Assembly: GCA_032164295.1 (NCBI GenBank)
Contig: JAJHTX010000005.1
Coordinates: forward strand, 2,542,001 to 2,606,000
Reading direction: 5' to 3'
Source: Inonotus obliquus
Taxonomy: Eukaryota; Basidiomycota; Agaricomycetes; Hymenochaetales; Hymenochaetaceae
DNA length: 64,000 nucleotides
Of this stretch, positions 32,700 to 44,286 are shown piece after piece. A program made the position numbers and the translations under genes. Position 1 is the stretch's first letter. Each line of letters opens with the position of its first letter. Under the pieces are notes generated by a model, which ran no database searches, had not been told where the DNA came from, and saw only the letters and a list, made by a program, of their open reading frames with translations.

Positions 32700-34818
32700 C
32701 GAACCGCGAAAGCCGCAAAAGTCGTGAGGTTCGGGTTGGCCGTATCCCATGTTTCAGGACAAGTGCAGATGATGCAATGTCCGCTAGTCTAGACGAAATG
32801 GCGTGAGGCCTCTCGCGCACCTCCGAGCCACGTCTATGTTCGGGTTTGATCGCTGAGATCCGTACCACCACAACGATATGCGAGGCAGCCCACACTTTAG
32901 TCAATATGAAAATCTACAGGCACGATATGGAGAGGTTGGAGATATTATACAATAGGACGTTTCGAATAGTGGTTTTGTACTTGGCGAAACATGAATCGTT
33001 TTAATATTAGAGTGGCAACGGAGAGGTGCGCTGAATTAGAATGGTGCTAGAATTCAGTCCGACTATGTACTACATGATCCGTGTGGTTGACGACGGACAC
33101 CTCAAAGCGAGTGGCTCGAACTAGGCATAGCACGAAGGACGGCGCGTTTCAGGCAATTCAGTATAGATGAACTGAGATCCGTTGAGGAGAGTGGCAAGTG
33201 AGGAATAATGAGGTGAAAAGTGGCAGGAGTAGGAGAGCGGCCGACGCAGACAAGCGAGGTAAATGTATCAGACGGTCAAGGACTTGACTTCCGAGTCGCT
33301 CCAGTCCTGTAGAGTACACTCACACTCCCGAGCTTTGACAGTTTACATCAAGGTTCTTTTGATATCGCTCATTCAGTCAATTCGTTCTGGGGTCCTCCTT
33401 TCTGCCTCCGTCGTTCGTCGGTGGCCTTGTACAGTTCTAGCCACAGGGTAGTTTGCATCCGCCTTCTATTAAATTTGGTTCAGAGTCGGAAGACGTTTCA
33501 TGCATACAGATTGGAGAATTCGGTAAGCCTCATTTCCGCGAAACTTCATTAGTACAGTATGGTGGCATCCGGATGAAGCAAGGTCTCGATGGCACTTTGG
33601 CTTCATCTAGGTTTCATTAGTTCATGTGCATCGGAGGTTGCGCGTACTAGGGCTGCTACTTACTTTCTTGCATGAGCAAGTCAGATATGACTACGAGCGT
33701 CAGCTTCGTGATCTAGTCTTGGTATGCTTATTTCTTGTAGTCTCGGAGTTGGAAGTACTGTTATTGAAATTCTCAGCCGTGTGGTAAGAAACTCCGTATT
33801 CTGTGTAACGTACCTGGTGAGATTTCCATGGAAGGATAAGAATAATGTTGGTAATGTGGATGGATGTCGTGGGGGAAAGAGACTGAGACTGGGGGACTAC
33901 AGAACAAAAGAAATGAAAAGGGAAATTAATGCCTAACTAACGGGCATTGCGTCGATTACGATGCAAATCGCCAAGTATACCTTCACAGAATCTAATGTCT
34001 CTAGCTCTAGCTAGCAAGAGCTAGATCTATTGCGCGTGCATTTGAGGGGAGAGAGGAATGGGAGGAGGGAATGCAGTAGCCGCCGAGCGCGCGTTCAGAA
34101 AACTCAGTCCGCTTATCTAAGCATTCTGAGCCTTGTCTCTTTCACTCACCCACTGTATATGACCAGCCAAACAACTCGTCCCATCTCTTCTTCCTCCTCT
34201 TGCTTCATCTCTCTTTCTCTCTCGCTCTCTATCTAAGTACGCCTCGGACTCCTCTTCGTGTTCCTCTGTACGCCTTTCCGTCGCATTTCATCAGACCAGC
34301 ACTCATCTCATCAATACTCTGCGTCCGTCTTTATAGCAATTCATCGCCTCACCAGCGCCTCTATCGGGTGACACAACTGCCTCTTACATGCCGCGCGGTT
34401 TAAATCAAGTCCGACAATCGAGAGTGCCTGCTACTTAAAAAGTTTTCGCACAACTGCACCGTCAACTTCCTCAGGTGAAAGGAGACTGGTCGCTTCGAAG
34501 GCGGCTTGAGCCGCAATGAATACCGGAGTTATCGCCTTCTTTCTCTCACTAAGCCTCATCATTGCGGAAGTTCATTTTAGACGGAGCGTTTCTTGCTTTC
34601 CTCTCCTTTGATATCGATGGCCAATGCTATGAGCTCGAAAAGAATGCTCGAAAGGAATGGGATCGATCACGATGCGGATTGTTCTCTTTCGCGTCCTGGG
34701 ATACAGTAAACTGGACCACTGGTGAGGCAGCATAATGCGTATATACGGGTCTTACTAAGATATTTTACATTAATAGGGCAATATCCTAACGGATACGGCT
34801 ATGGTAAGTAACTCCGCA
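32700..34818. other. Tail of locus F unit and start of the next unit
   Basis: About 32820-33640 is the tail shared with 25500-26340 and 36410-37200. Around 33990-34030 there are local CTAGCT/AGCTAG palindromes. About 34120-34420 repeats the CT-rich SUR7-like 5' trace of 28640-28960, and 34450-34800 repeats the spacer. No gene is recognised. Confidence 0.45.
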
Positions 34819-36156
34819 TTAGTCGTCCCCTTCTTCCTCTTCCTCTTCCTCTTCCTCTTCGTCTTCATCTTCGTCATCCTCATCCTCGCCTTCGTCCTCT
34901 GTATAAACGAAGATGTCGCCACCTTGACAAAAGCATGACATCAGGGGAGTGTAGTCACGGTGAGTTAATGATACCTCATCGCACTCGCCGGCTGTGTACA
35001 GGACAGCTTTGTTGAAAGTCCCCTTCTCTATTGAGCGCGACGCGATCATCAACATCAGTGAGACCACAGGATATTCCGCGTCATTGATGTTGGGCTGCAT
35101 CCCAGAGAGTTGAAGGGTCCTCAACTGTGGGCATACAATTGGCGCACATTCCTCGGGATCGATGGACGGAGGGCCTGGTCCTCGGTATACATTCAGCGCC
35201 GACATCAATCCAGTAGTCACTGGGTAGGTAAGGAGATCAAGGTTTACCAGTGTCGGCAGCAGCCGAAGTATATCGATGAGGATGACGTCCTGAATCCGAG
35301 GTATGCGAAGGGACAAGGTGGTGATGCGTGGACTCGGATGCGAGCGTTCAATCAGATCCAGGATCGCAGACCCGTCGAATTCGGATTTGTCATCCCAGTA
35401 TTCCAGGGCCTCAAGCTCTGGAAGCGACAATCGTTCGAGGACCATTCCGGACGGTGGTGAAATCCCGTTTCCGTACTTGAGAGAGAGTGTCGTGAGGCGT
35501 TGGAGACTCTCTGACGCGCCGGCTGCCTTTGTGATAATCTCCGGACGGTAGTTACCATCGAGATGGATGGACTGGATGGGTAGAGAACCGTCGATTTTGA
35601 GTTCCAAAGGATAGTCCTCCCCGTTATCCGAATACAGAGACACATTGAGGTACAAAAATTGGAGGATGGGAGTGTCCGAAATTATCAACTTCCGGAAATC
35701 ACGGGAGAGTCGGAGGCCGTGCCAGAGGAAGTTTACTACCCTCCACCGATGCTGGTGTTCTAGAAGGCTGGATATCATGCCCTCGAGGGACACTCGTGCC
35801 TTCTCATCCAGAGGTTGGTCCAAATAAAAGTGGAAAAGGAAGTTGAGCGGAGCCTCCTTTGTTCGTTTGAGGAACTCGTCGAACATCTCACGGATTCTCC
35901 CGTGATTTTCCATGAATCCCTGGTCGAGGGAGAGGGAGAGGGAGAGGTGCGACCACAATTCGCAGTACAAGATGGCTGTCCTTCTCCAGTACTGACATAC
36001 ATGAGATAGTCGACGGGGAAACAAAATGGTGTCTTCCGGTTTGGCCATGATGCGGGGATATGTATCGATGAATATCTTGTGGAGTATCTCCACGGGTAAA
36101 TCGTTGACATGCACCGTTGGGACGCCGGAGCTGGTTGGATAAGAGAGTTGGGACAT
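34819..36156 (-). CDS. F-box protein with acidic tail (locus G)
   Basis: Single-exon gene, 445 residues and very close to locus E (23920-25260). The F-box is VHVNDLPVEILHKIF ... LSHVCQYWRRTAILYCEL. The central part (for example the region around CPQLRTLQLSG) is almost unchanged from locus E, while the tail differs: GGDIFVYTEDEGEDEDD, then a shorter run of about ten glutamates and GDD. The start context TAAGACAATGTCCC and the TATA-like element 103 bp upstream match the sister genes. The gene is intact; an SCF receptor role is inferred. Confidence 0.88.
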   Translation of the reverse strand: MSQLSYPTSSGVPTVHVNDLPVEILHKIFIDTYPRIMAKPEDTILFPRRLSHVCQYWRRTAILYCELWSHLSLSLSLDQGFMENHGRIREMFDEFLKRTKEAPLNFLFHFYLDQPLDEKARVSLEGMISSLLEHQHRWRVVNFLWHGLRLSRDFRKLIISDTPILQFLYLNVSLYSDNGEDYPLELKIDGSLPIQSIHLDGNYRPEIITKAAGASESLQRLTTLSLKYGNGISPPSGMVLERLSLPELEALEYWDDKSEFDGSAILDLIERSHPSPRITTLSLRIPRIQDVILIDILRLLPTLVNLDLLTYPVTTGLMSALNVYRGPGPPSIDPEECAPIVCPQLRTLQLSGMQPNINDAEYPVVSLMLMIASRSIEKGTFNKAVLYTAGECDEVSLTHRDYTPLMSCFCQGGDIFVYTEDEGEDEDDEDEDEEEEEEEEEEGDD

Positions 36157-36258
36157 TGTCTTAGAATGGCTATCGAGAAAGCTGATTGAGGGTTCTCAAG
36201 AAGTCCGGAGGGAGGGTAAGCGAAAACGTTCGTTGCCCTTCAAGAGATATCCATGCGC

Positions 36259-36269
36259 GGTATTTAAGC
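36259..36269 (-). promoter_or_regulatory. TATA-like element of locus G
   Basis: The minus strand reads GCTTAAATACC, about 103 bp before the ATG at 36156, identical to the element of locus E. Confidence 0.55.
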
Positions 36270-38454
36270 AAGCGACGACCGCGAAAGCCTCAAAGGTCGA
36301 GAGGTTCAGTATGGCCGTATCCCCTGTTTCAGGATGAGTGCAGATGATGCAATGTCCGCTAGTCTGGACGAAATGGCGTGAGGCCTCTCGCGCACCTCCG
36401 AGCCACGTCTGTGTTTGGGTTAGATCGCTGAGATCCGTACCACCACAACGAGATGCGAGACGGCCCACACTTTAGTCAATATGAAAATCGACATGCACGA
36501 TATGGAAAGGTTGGAGATAATATACAATAAGACGTTTCGAATAGTGGTTTTGTACTTGGCGAAACATGAATCGTTTTAATATCAGAGTGGCAACGGAGAG
36601 GTGCGCTGAATAAGGATGGTGCTAGAATTCAGGTCGACTACTACATGATCGGTGTGGTTGACGACGGACCGATATGCTGTCATGTACACACCTCAAAGTG
36701 AGTGGCTCGAACTAGGCGCAGCACGAATCAAGAGGACGGCGCGTTTCAGGCAACTCAATATAGATTAACTCATCTCCGTTGAGGTGAATGGCCAGTGAGG
36801 AGTTATGAGGTGAAAGGGGGAGGGGGAGGAGAGCGGGATGGATACTGACGCAGACAAGCGAGGTAAATGACCGAGGCTACCAGACGGTCAAGGACTTGAC
36901 TTCCGAGTCGCTCCAGTCCTGTAGAGTACACTCACACTCCCGAGCTTTGACAGTCTACATAAAGCCTCTTTTGATATCGCTCATCTCGAGTCCATTCGTC
37001 CGGGGGCCTTCCAACATTGTATTGCCACATCTTCAGCTTCGTCGTTAAGAGGTAGCCTTGGACAGTTCTATCCACAGAGCAATTTGCACCCGCCTTCCTT
37101 ACATTTTGGTTCCGAGTCGGATGCGGTTTCATGCATGCGGATTGGAGGAATCAGCAAGCTTCATTTCCTAGTTTCCACGCAAGATTCATTACAATAGTAA
37201 GTTGGCTTTCGCATGACGCAACGTCTCGATGTGGCGCTTTGACATACTACCAAAGCGATGTAGCCACAGCGTTCGCAAGTTCCGTCCAAATTTCGATTTC
37301 ATTTTGAGTCTTTGAGACGTATCGGAGGTTGCGCCGGCAATAATTGGCCTAGATAGGCAAAAACCGAGCTTATCATGATGGCCACAGGCGTCAGTCTCGT
37401 GGACTCGCTGATCCTTCTTGGGCTTCTTGGGAAGCTTATTGCAAGTAACCGTGGAGTCGGAAGCGTTGTTGCTCCTAGGACGATAATTGTACATCTCTTG
37501 AGTATTACGAACCATATCAAGGTAGTGCCGATGGTGGCGGATATAGGCCCAGGGTGGTTCGTATCATGGAAGCGTGAATTGATATTATATCATAGAGATT
37601 AGAGAAACAGTGAAACTTGACTAGTAAGAAGTAAGAAATAGTTTCATAATACCATCCTCTGCATCCTTGAGTCTATTAGAAAAGAGTCCTCCCCGACTCT
37701 ACCAAGGTATTGTAAAGCCTCACCTCTCGGAGCGACTTGTGAGAAAACGTACACAAGATTTGGTGACGTCGGTGGCAGCCTGTGGACTCGTGACGTCGCT
37801 CTAGTCCCGAGCCTTCATTCTGGCTCTCTGGCGCATGGCAGCTGTCAGTTTCTCTTTTCTCTCTGCTACCACTGTTCTTCTTGGTCTCTGGGGAGATAAA
37901 GATACCTAAGCCTCTGACAGCATCACAGGGGGTGAGGAAAGCCCATATAATCACAGTGAAAATGAGTGATTATTCAGGTTGGCTAATTTCTCTCTAATTC
38001 TGTCTATTCGGGAACTCTTTCGAGTACCGGTATCTAGTCGTGAGAGCCTCGACTTGGAGTCGGAGTGGTAAGGTTGAGATCGTGAATGTCAGAACGAAAT
38101 AGCAGCAACGGACAGCTAGTGTTCATCTGTCCTCACCCTTCGGAGTCATGCTGTACGAAAATTTCTCCCAATACATCCTACGAGGGTAGATATTGCAACG
38201 AAGCTACAGTACATTCAAATTAAATAGATAAACCATCCGGACACTAGGGATCGTTCTCAGTATTAATGGTGACAGAGTGTACATACTAAACACGTAATGA
38301 ACGATATACGAGACTGAGGCCAAAAGAAAGGCGAAAGGGAACACGAGGACACCGGGGCCTCGATAAATAGATATTGGCAGTCAAGCAGGAGTCATCCGAC
38401 GAGACGCGTGGATAAACAACGACTGGGATATCCATATCCAGTTGGTGAACGTCG
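36270..38454. other. Long tail of block 2, no gene recognised
   Basis: About 36410-37690 parallels 25500-26650 with good similarity, including TTGAGACGTATCGGAGGTTG near 37311 and 26331. Frames of 60-110 codons occur on both strands but are not conserved between the two copies. From about 37700 to 38454 the sequence is unique and shows nothing recognisable. Confidence 0.45.
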
Positions 38455-40131
38455 TTAAGCATTTTCCGCGCTTCCACCACTCTCCGTCCCACTTTCCCTA
38501 AGCATTGATTAGATATTCTGCATATTAGAGATGCAAATCGAGAACGTACCTTTGCGGGTTGGCAGGTTCGGCGAAATCCATCTCGCTCATCGTACTAGAT
38601 GGGGAACTATAGCTCGTACCCTCGTTCTGGCCTCGTTCTCCAGCCTCCTTCAGATTGAATAACATTCGGCTCCCGAGAATGCAGAGTAATTCAGGGTTCC
38701 CGAGATTATTCAGTACACCTGACAAGAAGAGGTTCGAAGTCGCCAGTCTGAACTGCAGAATGGCAAACACAGAGCAGGAAATGACACTTTGCGGTACTTT
38801 ATGTATCAGATAATGAGTTTAGCGATATAGAGGCATACGTACAGAGCATAGTACATCACTTGGTCCTGTATAAGAACCTTCACAAGCGTGAATCCCTTGA
38901 ATCCAAAGGACATCCTCCAGTAATCCGCAGCCTTGTAAAGTGCGAGCACCATGAGAATCATTCCGTACACGAGTGGGATTAACCTAAATCGAGATAAGTG
39001 CTTGCTCGTGCTAATCTCCCTGGATTGCTCACCAGTCGACCGTTCCAAGCGGCCACGGAATAATGTTGTCGATACCGCAGACCGTCATAGTTGCGAACCC
39101 GCCAACTGCAACTGAAAGCAAGGTAAGATGCTATACAACTAAAACGCAGAACATACCGTGCTCCTGTATATCCATGTAGACAATCAATCCTAGTTTAGAT
39201 ACAGCCTCCAACACAAGTATCGTCTTTAAGACAAGGGCCAACGTTTCATCTGTTCTGTGTAAGTATGGCGCATCGCAAGCAACTGTATCCCACCTTGTGA
39301 ATACAGCGCAAGTACACGAATCATTAGGATATCTATTCAGAGTGTGAATTTGAGCAAGAGAAATGGGCCTTGAATTGCTTACAGTCGATTGAAATGATGG
39401 TGATCCAGTCTAGTCAACAGTCAGCCACGACTTTCAGAAAGTGAGATGTGCTTACTGGAAATATTATGAGTCCATTCAGCAAAGTTACCTGAAACGTGTC
39501 ATTCTTCTCATATCTGAACTGATGCGGTTTGACAACATACACCTAGACTGGAGTTGATCAGCGGTCAAACAGCTTTCCACGATTGAACTCACAAGGGTAA
39601 TGTAACGGAAAATGTGTTCACTTGTGTTTTCCAATTTAGTCTTACTGCAGTGAGAGAAAAGTTGACCGACTTGCAATAGAGTCTCGAAATACCACCGAGG
39701 ATTCCGGTGTAGCGGTTCTGGTATGTTCTTTTTCACCGTTTCGCATTTACAAAGGCCAATACTTGCCATAAAATATACGAAATCGACGGGTCTCCTCGGA
39801 AGTTTCTACATCAGCATAGCAGTCAGTGTGCCGCTCGTGCAACGGCAAAATTCTAGTAGACGTACCCAAAAGTATTTGGACTAAATCATTAGAAAGTCAG
39901 TTTTTACACGTCCAAGAAAGGGCTGGGATGAGTTTGATACCTCTTTATCTAACGTGATGACTTCCGCGACCGTCAGTAACTCGTTCGCGATTGTTGAGTA
40001 CCATGCTCACGGGTATCATATACCAGGACACTAAGGATGGCTACGTGGAAGTGCTGGGCTATAGTATAGTCCCTCAGAAATATCAGGACTTGATCAAGAG
40101 GCTCAACATCGGTTCTGGTAGCAAGAGCCAT
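38455..40131 (-). CDS. DUF6533-type multi-pass membrane protein
   Basis: Multi-exon gene of a basidiomycete membrane family of unknown function. Clear 5' exons are 40131-40011 (FHVAILSVLVYDT), 39960-39941 (LITLDKE), 39880-39866 (SKYFW), 39805-39767 (KLPRRPVDFVYFM) and 39717-39646 (NRYTGILGG...). Together they rebuild the family's typical N-terminus, with VYDTLITLDKE followed by a Trp and an NRY motif. Later exons give WITIISID, YILMIRVLALYSQ, LIPLVYGMILMVLALYKA and FAILQFRLATSNLFLSGV, all membrane-like. The C-terminus has GNPELLCILGSRMLFNLKEA and a Ser-rich tail ending ESGGSAENA before a TAA at 38457-38455. The intron between exons 4 and 5 appears to be GC-AG (GCAAGT...CAG). Middle exon borders (39100-39600) are not fully resolved. 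The family name is from memory; the exact function is unknown. Confidence 0.65.
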
Positions 40132-40562
40132 CCGTGAAGCATGAATATGCAGTGAGAGTGAGCTTGGGTTGCGGGGGCGAGATCCCAGACCGTATGGAAG
40201 ACGGCTTTTGTATGGCACCCGTGCTCCGCATCTTGCTTCCATTGCATGATGGTCTCGACTGGTTCAGACTGGAACACGTAAGAACTCCGTCCCGTTGTCC
40301 ACTCAGCGGTACGAGTCGAGATGAAGAGGAAAAAACAACGAGAGCCACCCGGAGACATCAGAGTGACGAGCAAGAGCCATCGTTTCAAGATCGTAGGTCT
40401 AGCGACTTTATAGATGCATACGATCAATAGTTTCCACCAGAAAAGTTGGAACCGCCATCGTTGTACTACAAAACAGAAACTCTTCACCACAAGAATCCGA
40501 CGAGGTAAGATGAGATGGCACATCAGGTGGTACTATCTCGACTTGCTTGAGGTGCTCAACAT

Positions 40563-41250
40563 ACGGCACATAGGGATCGGCAGCGTACCGTAATGTACGG
40601 ATACGGCCCGTGCGTATACAGATACGCTCTGTACTCGTATGGAGGCAGAGGACTTATTTTACGGATCTGTATTGTACGGACCGCATTACGTATCAAGAAA
40701 TCCGAATTTAGGCGTAAACGGTCGTATACGGCAAATACGGTATACGGTCACGAGAGGATGATCAGGAGAGATGTTTACTTCATTTTGCAGTTTACGCTTG
40801 TTCGTCCGAGTTGAGGAGCATAGAAATGATGGATATATCTTCCATAACTCTTGGAACCGACATCGAAACGTGCAATGGCGTATGAATCATCCCGTATACC
40901 GACATCACCCGGCCCGCCGGGCCCGGGCAACTTGAATGTACGAGACTTTCTGGCAGACATACCATTGAAATCGGTGAGGTTCCCATCCAGTCTCTCGGGC
41001 AAGCATACTAAGCGTCTCGGAGCGACACAAGACCATCCCCGATCAATGATTCTTGATGTACCTTTCCTCGTTTCTTAAGAATTCCTCTTGCTACCGTGCA
41101 TACGACCGTATTCTGTATACGCCCGCTGCGTATCCGTACCCTGCTTGGATATGAAGAGTACGGTGACGTACAGTACGGCTCGTATGCCGTAGGAGGTCTT
41201 AACTTTACGCGCGTACCCGTATACGTACGCTGCCGATCCCTAACGGCACA
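40563..41250. mobile_element. hAT-like non-autonomous DNA transposon with 8-bp target duplication
   Basis: The element spans 40571-41242 (672 bp). It has perfect 18-bp terminal inverted repeats, TAGGGATCGGCAGCGTAC at 40571-40588 and its reverse complement at 41225-41242. It is flanked by an exact 8-bp direct repeat, ACGGCACA (40563-40570 and 41243-41250). An 8-bp target duplication with TAGGG-type ends is the hallmark of the hAT superfamily. Both subterminal regions are full of TACGG/CCGTA and CGTATAC motifs in both orientations, which in hAT elements serve as transposase-binding sites. There is no transposase frame, so it depends on another copy for movement. The inner 40790-41080 lacks these motifs and may be captured sequence. 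It sits about 430 bp upstream of the DUF6533 start codon. The exact repeats suggest a young insertion. Confidence 0.85.
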
Positions 41251-42053
41251 TGGACTCGAGTAAAAGGCACTGTTTGCCGATATATGAACGCGGTGGCAGC
41301 CTGAGCGTTACTGTAACCCATCACGTGGGACATTACACCAACGTGACATTGTATGCAACTCAACATTTGCGCACTGATGCTCGTCGACCGGCATTTGCTC
41401 CTGGCATCGCATCGACTGCAAGTGTAACACCGCTCAATTTCTACATTACTCCTTCTAAACGGTATGTCACAGATTTGTCATGCACCCATCACTCGTGCGA
41501 TGCATTTTCAAGCTACATTTCTGCCTCACCCTCATCACCAATACTGCAAATTTACATCTTTAGTTTGACCTTCAAAGCGAAGTTGGGGGATGACTGTTCT
41601 AGCCCCCGCCGTTCCGCTCTCTATTTCGAATCCTTTCGACTATAATTGCGAACGCGGGTGGTTCTTTGGGTTTGGGCCTGCATTGTGATTCCTTTCTGTC
41701 CTCACCTCCTCGTATCTTCGAGCTTCGAGCTGTGGCAGACGTCCCATCTTCATGTTTGTGATGTTACTTAGTACTCGCGATCCCCGCGGAAGTTTCGGCT
41801 GGTTTTGATTACTGCCGAAATAATATCGCCAACATTTATAAGACATCAATCTTTTGGATGCTCTTTCAGATGTTCATAAAAAAATTAAAAAATTTCAAAC
41901 GGAGAGGTAGTGTATTTAAATATGCTTTATAGCGTTCTATCCCCATTCGTCCTACACGAACCCTACATTAAAGAAAGGAGAGCTGTCAAACCTAGCAGAA
42001 TTCATGGCGGCTCCTTAATTCCATCTTCCACTGTTGGGATGAGGTCGTGTCCG
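41251..42053. other. Intergenic, no gene recognised
   Basis: This lies between the transposon and the 3' end of the minus-strand F-box gene. A 131-codon plus-strand frame at 41250-41645 has no family motif. It begins at the transposon's target duplication and I do not call it. Confidence 0.4.
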
Positions 42054-43454
42054 TCAAACCATCCCGATGGATAGTATCCTGCTACGGCGGAAAGCATGCT
42101 TCACAGCGTCGAAGTCCCATTTGGTGGGTGAAACCCAAGAGTATTCGAATGGAATGTCCGAACTTAGATCAGTGAGGAAGACATTGTTACATGTCCCCAG
42201 ATTCAGCATGCGCGATTCAACCATAGAAAATAGCGCATTGATATGATTCTCTGCACTCTCTTCTGATGAACACCGTAACCCTGCAAAGTAGAGTTTGCGT
42301 AGTCGGGGGCAAAGGTCCACTTCGCCCTCGGCGGAACTGGTGAGCTCGGCGCCCGATCGGTTCCGTACTTCAAGCGCACGAAACAAAGCCACCGCGGTAG
42401 AGGAACCATGGACCTCCAGCTCGACGAGGGTAGGCAGTAGACGGAGTATCTCAAGCATCGTATCTTGCGGAATGTAGTTGACTTTCAGGCAGGATAATGG
42501 AGGTTGAGATCGACGGATCAAGCCTAGCAATGGAAGGCCATCGTATACTCGGCCGATGGCAACGCAGTCCAGCTTCCTCAGCTCAGGTAGATGCATATTA
42601 TTGATGACCGTCGCGAAGTAAGAATGATGGAAACACAACTCTTTGAGGCGGTGAGGCTCAGGCTGCTCGACATCGGAAGCCTCGAACCGTTGACGTAGGA
42701 AATCTGAGGAAGTAAGCCTCATTTGTCGCAAATTGGGGGCGAGCCCCAGGATGTTTAAACACAAGTTCGCATTCGCGGTATGAAGGCAGCATTTCGTTAG
42801 CTCGTACTTCGGTAACCCGCTATCCTGGAAGTCGAGGTTGTTGACGCGAAGGAACATCTCTTCGACTCGCGTAGCATTACTGATGTCTAGTCTTACGGGA
42901 CAAAGCTTCCTAGACCTGTCGTTACGTTTGAGGAATATCTTCAGACTTAGGCTCCTGAGAAGAGGGACGTTGGATATTTCTACCCGGAAATCTGGGGATA
43001 CTTTGATGTCCACCCAAGTGAATTCAACGTCCTTCCAGCGTTGCTGATGCTCTAGAAGGGCAGAGATCATGCGCTCGATGGCACCCCCTTCGCCTTCTTC
43101 CGGTGTCGGATAGTGGTTCCTATCGATCCAAAGGCGAAAGTTGATGGGTGAAGTATTTGTTCTCTCGAGGAATGCGAAAAATAAGTCGACGGTGCTTCTC
43201 CGGACTCTACAACCTAATGGGAGAGAAAGGTACGACCACAGTTTTCCAAACGAGAGAGCTTCCATTCGCCATCGCCGACTGACATGAGATAGAAAAAGAG
43301 GCAACAAAATTGTATCCGTGGAAGTAACTTCCGAACCAGGTTCGAATATCTCTTGAGGATATGCTGCGATGAATATTTCGCGAAGGATTTCGGAGGGGAA
43401 GTCATCTATGTGAATCGATGGCTGATCAGATCCGGATTGACAGAGATGAGACAT
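42054..43454 (-). CDS. F-box protein with LRR-like body (locus H)
   Basis: Single-exon gene, 466 residues. The F-box lies at about residues 13-60, from IHIDDFPSEILREIF to LSHVSRRWRMEALSFGKL, and is closest to loci A and B although it lies on the other strand 34 kb away. The LRR-like body includes PELRKLDCVAIG, MLEILRLLPTLVELEV and CPRLRKLYFAG. It ends in RSRILSIGMV and lacks the acidic tail of block 2. The start aligns with loci A and B (MSHL versus MPHL and MSHL). Its promoter carries a diverged form of their GTGGCYGGGTGCCA module plus GCTTAAATACC. It is intact, with an inferred SCF substrate-receptor role. Confidence 0.87.
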   Translation of the reverse strand: MSHLCQSGSDQPSIHIDDFPSEILREIFIAAYPQEIFEPGSEVTSTDTILLPLFLSHVSRRWRMEALSFGKLWSYLSLPLGCRVRRSTVDLFFAFLERTNTSPINFRLWIDRNHYPTPEEGEGGAIERMISALLEHQQRWKDVEFTWVDIKVSPDFRVEISNVPLLRSLSLKIFLKRNDRSRKLCPVRLDISNATRVEEMFLRVNNLDFQDSGLPKYELTKCCLHTANANLCLNILGLAPNLRQMRLTSSDFLRQRFEASDVEQPEPHRLKELCFHHSYFATVINNMHLPELRKLDCVAIGRVYDGLPLLGLIRRSQPPLSCLKVNYIPQDTMLEILRLLPTLVELEVHGSSTAVALFRALEVRNRSGAELTSSAEGEVDLCPRLRKLYFAGLRCSSEESAENHINALFSMVESRMLNLGTCNNVFLTDLSSDIPFEYSWVSPTKWDFDAVKHAFRRSRILSIGMV

Positions 43455-43542
43455 GGCTGGAGTATGATTTGGTAGGAGGAAACTGGGTGGTGATTCTCAA
43501 GAAGGTGGGATTAAGATGAAGAGTTACGGGACGTGGAAGGAT

Positions 43543-43644
43543 GGTATTTAAGCACATTGAAAGCCACATACTTGATGTAAGGTCCGGATCAATTGTCGGC
43601 CACGAACTGTGGCAAGGCCTCGCTTCAATGGCACCCAGCCACAT
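43543..43644 (-). promoter_or_regulatory. F-box promoter module and TATA-like element of locus H
   Basis: On the minus strand, ATGTGGCTGGGTGCCA, GAGGCCTTGCCACAG and GTGGCCGACA occur in the same order as upstream of loci A and B, but with the first spacer about 18 bases shorter. GCTTAAATACC follows at 43553-43543, about 95 bp before the ATG. Confidence 0.55.
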
Positions 43645-44286
43645 CATGATCTTGTCTGAGACTGTCCGACTCCGTTTTCATTCTTTGTCTGCAATATAAC
43701 ACACATATCAGCCCGCGCCTTGCTCCATAAAACTGTTAGAAATTAGAAAGAAAATCATTACTCCGAATGTCAGCATAAGAGTCAGAAGCGCCATGATCCT
43801 GGCTAGAGAGCTGGGTTTTTATCACGCACTAAGCGTTGTGACGCATTCGTACCCTTTCATAGAGTGAGAGTGATGTGCCAAATACAACGGTATCGTGCTC
43901 TAGGCAGTCTTTTCGGCTGAACGATAATAAGGCGGGCAAATAAAGCCAAACGTCGCGCGAGTGGCTGTGAGTATCTAATCATTCCCACGGGTAATAATCA
44001 TTGCTGATTGAGTCGGAAGGGTTCTTTGCCTCTGCCCATGATACGGGCTGCTGGCCAAACACCTCCTCCCTGATCTTCTGACTTGGCTCCTTTGTTGCTT
44101 CCCTTTGGCCTTCTAGTTTCGATTATCTGATTATCTGGTTCGCGACTAACGTAAAGGTCGTCGGCGGATAAAGTTTCTTTGGACCTGATAATTACGAGTT
44201 GAACAGTGTAGCCTTGCCGCAAGCTTGCTCAATTTGACGAGCGCTTAAACGACTTATCTACCCGACCTGACAAAGGCAACACGGAG

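Noticed and set aside
38721..38760. GGTTCGAA box, considered as a tRNA B-box
   Set aside because: It lies inside a conserved exon of the DUF6533 gene, where it encodes part of RLATSNLFLSGV.
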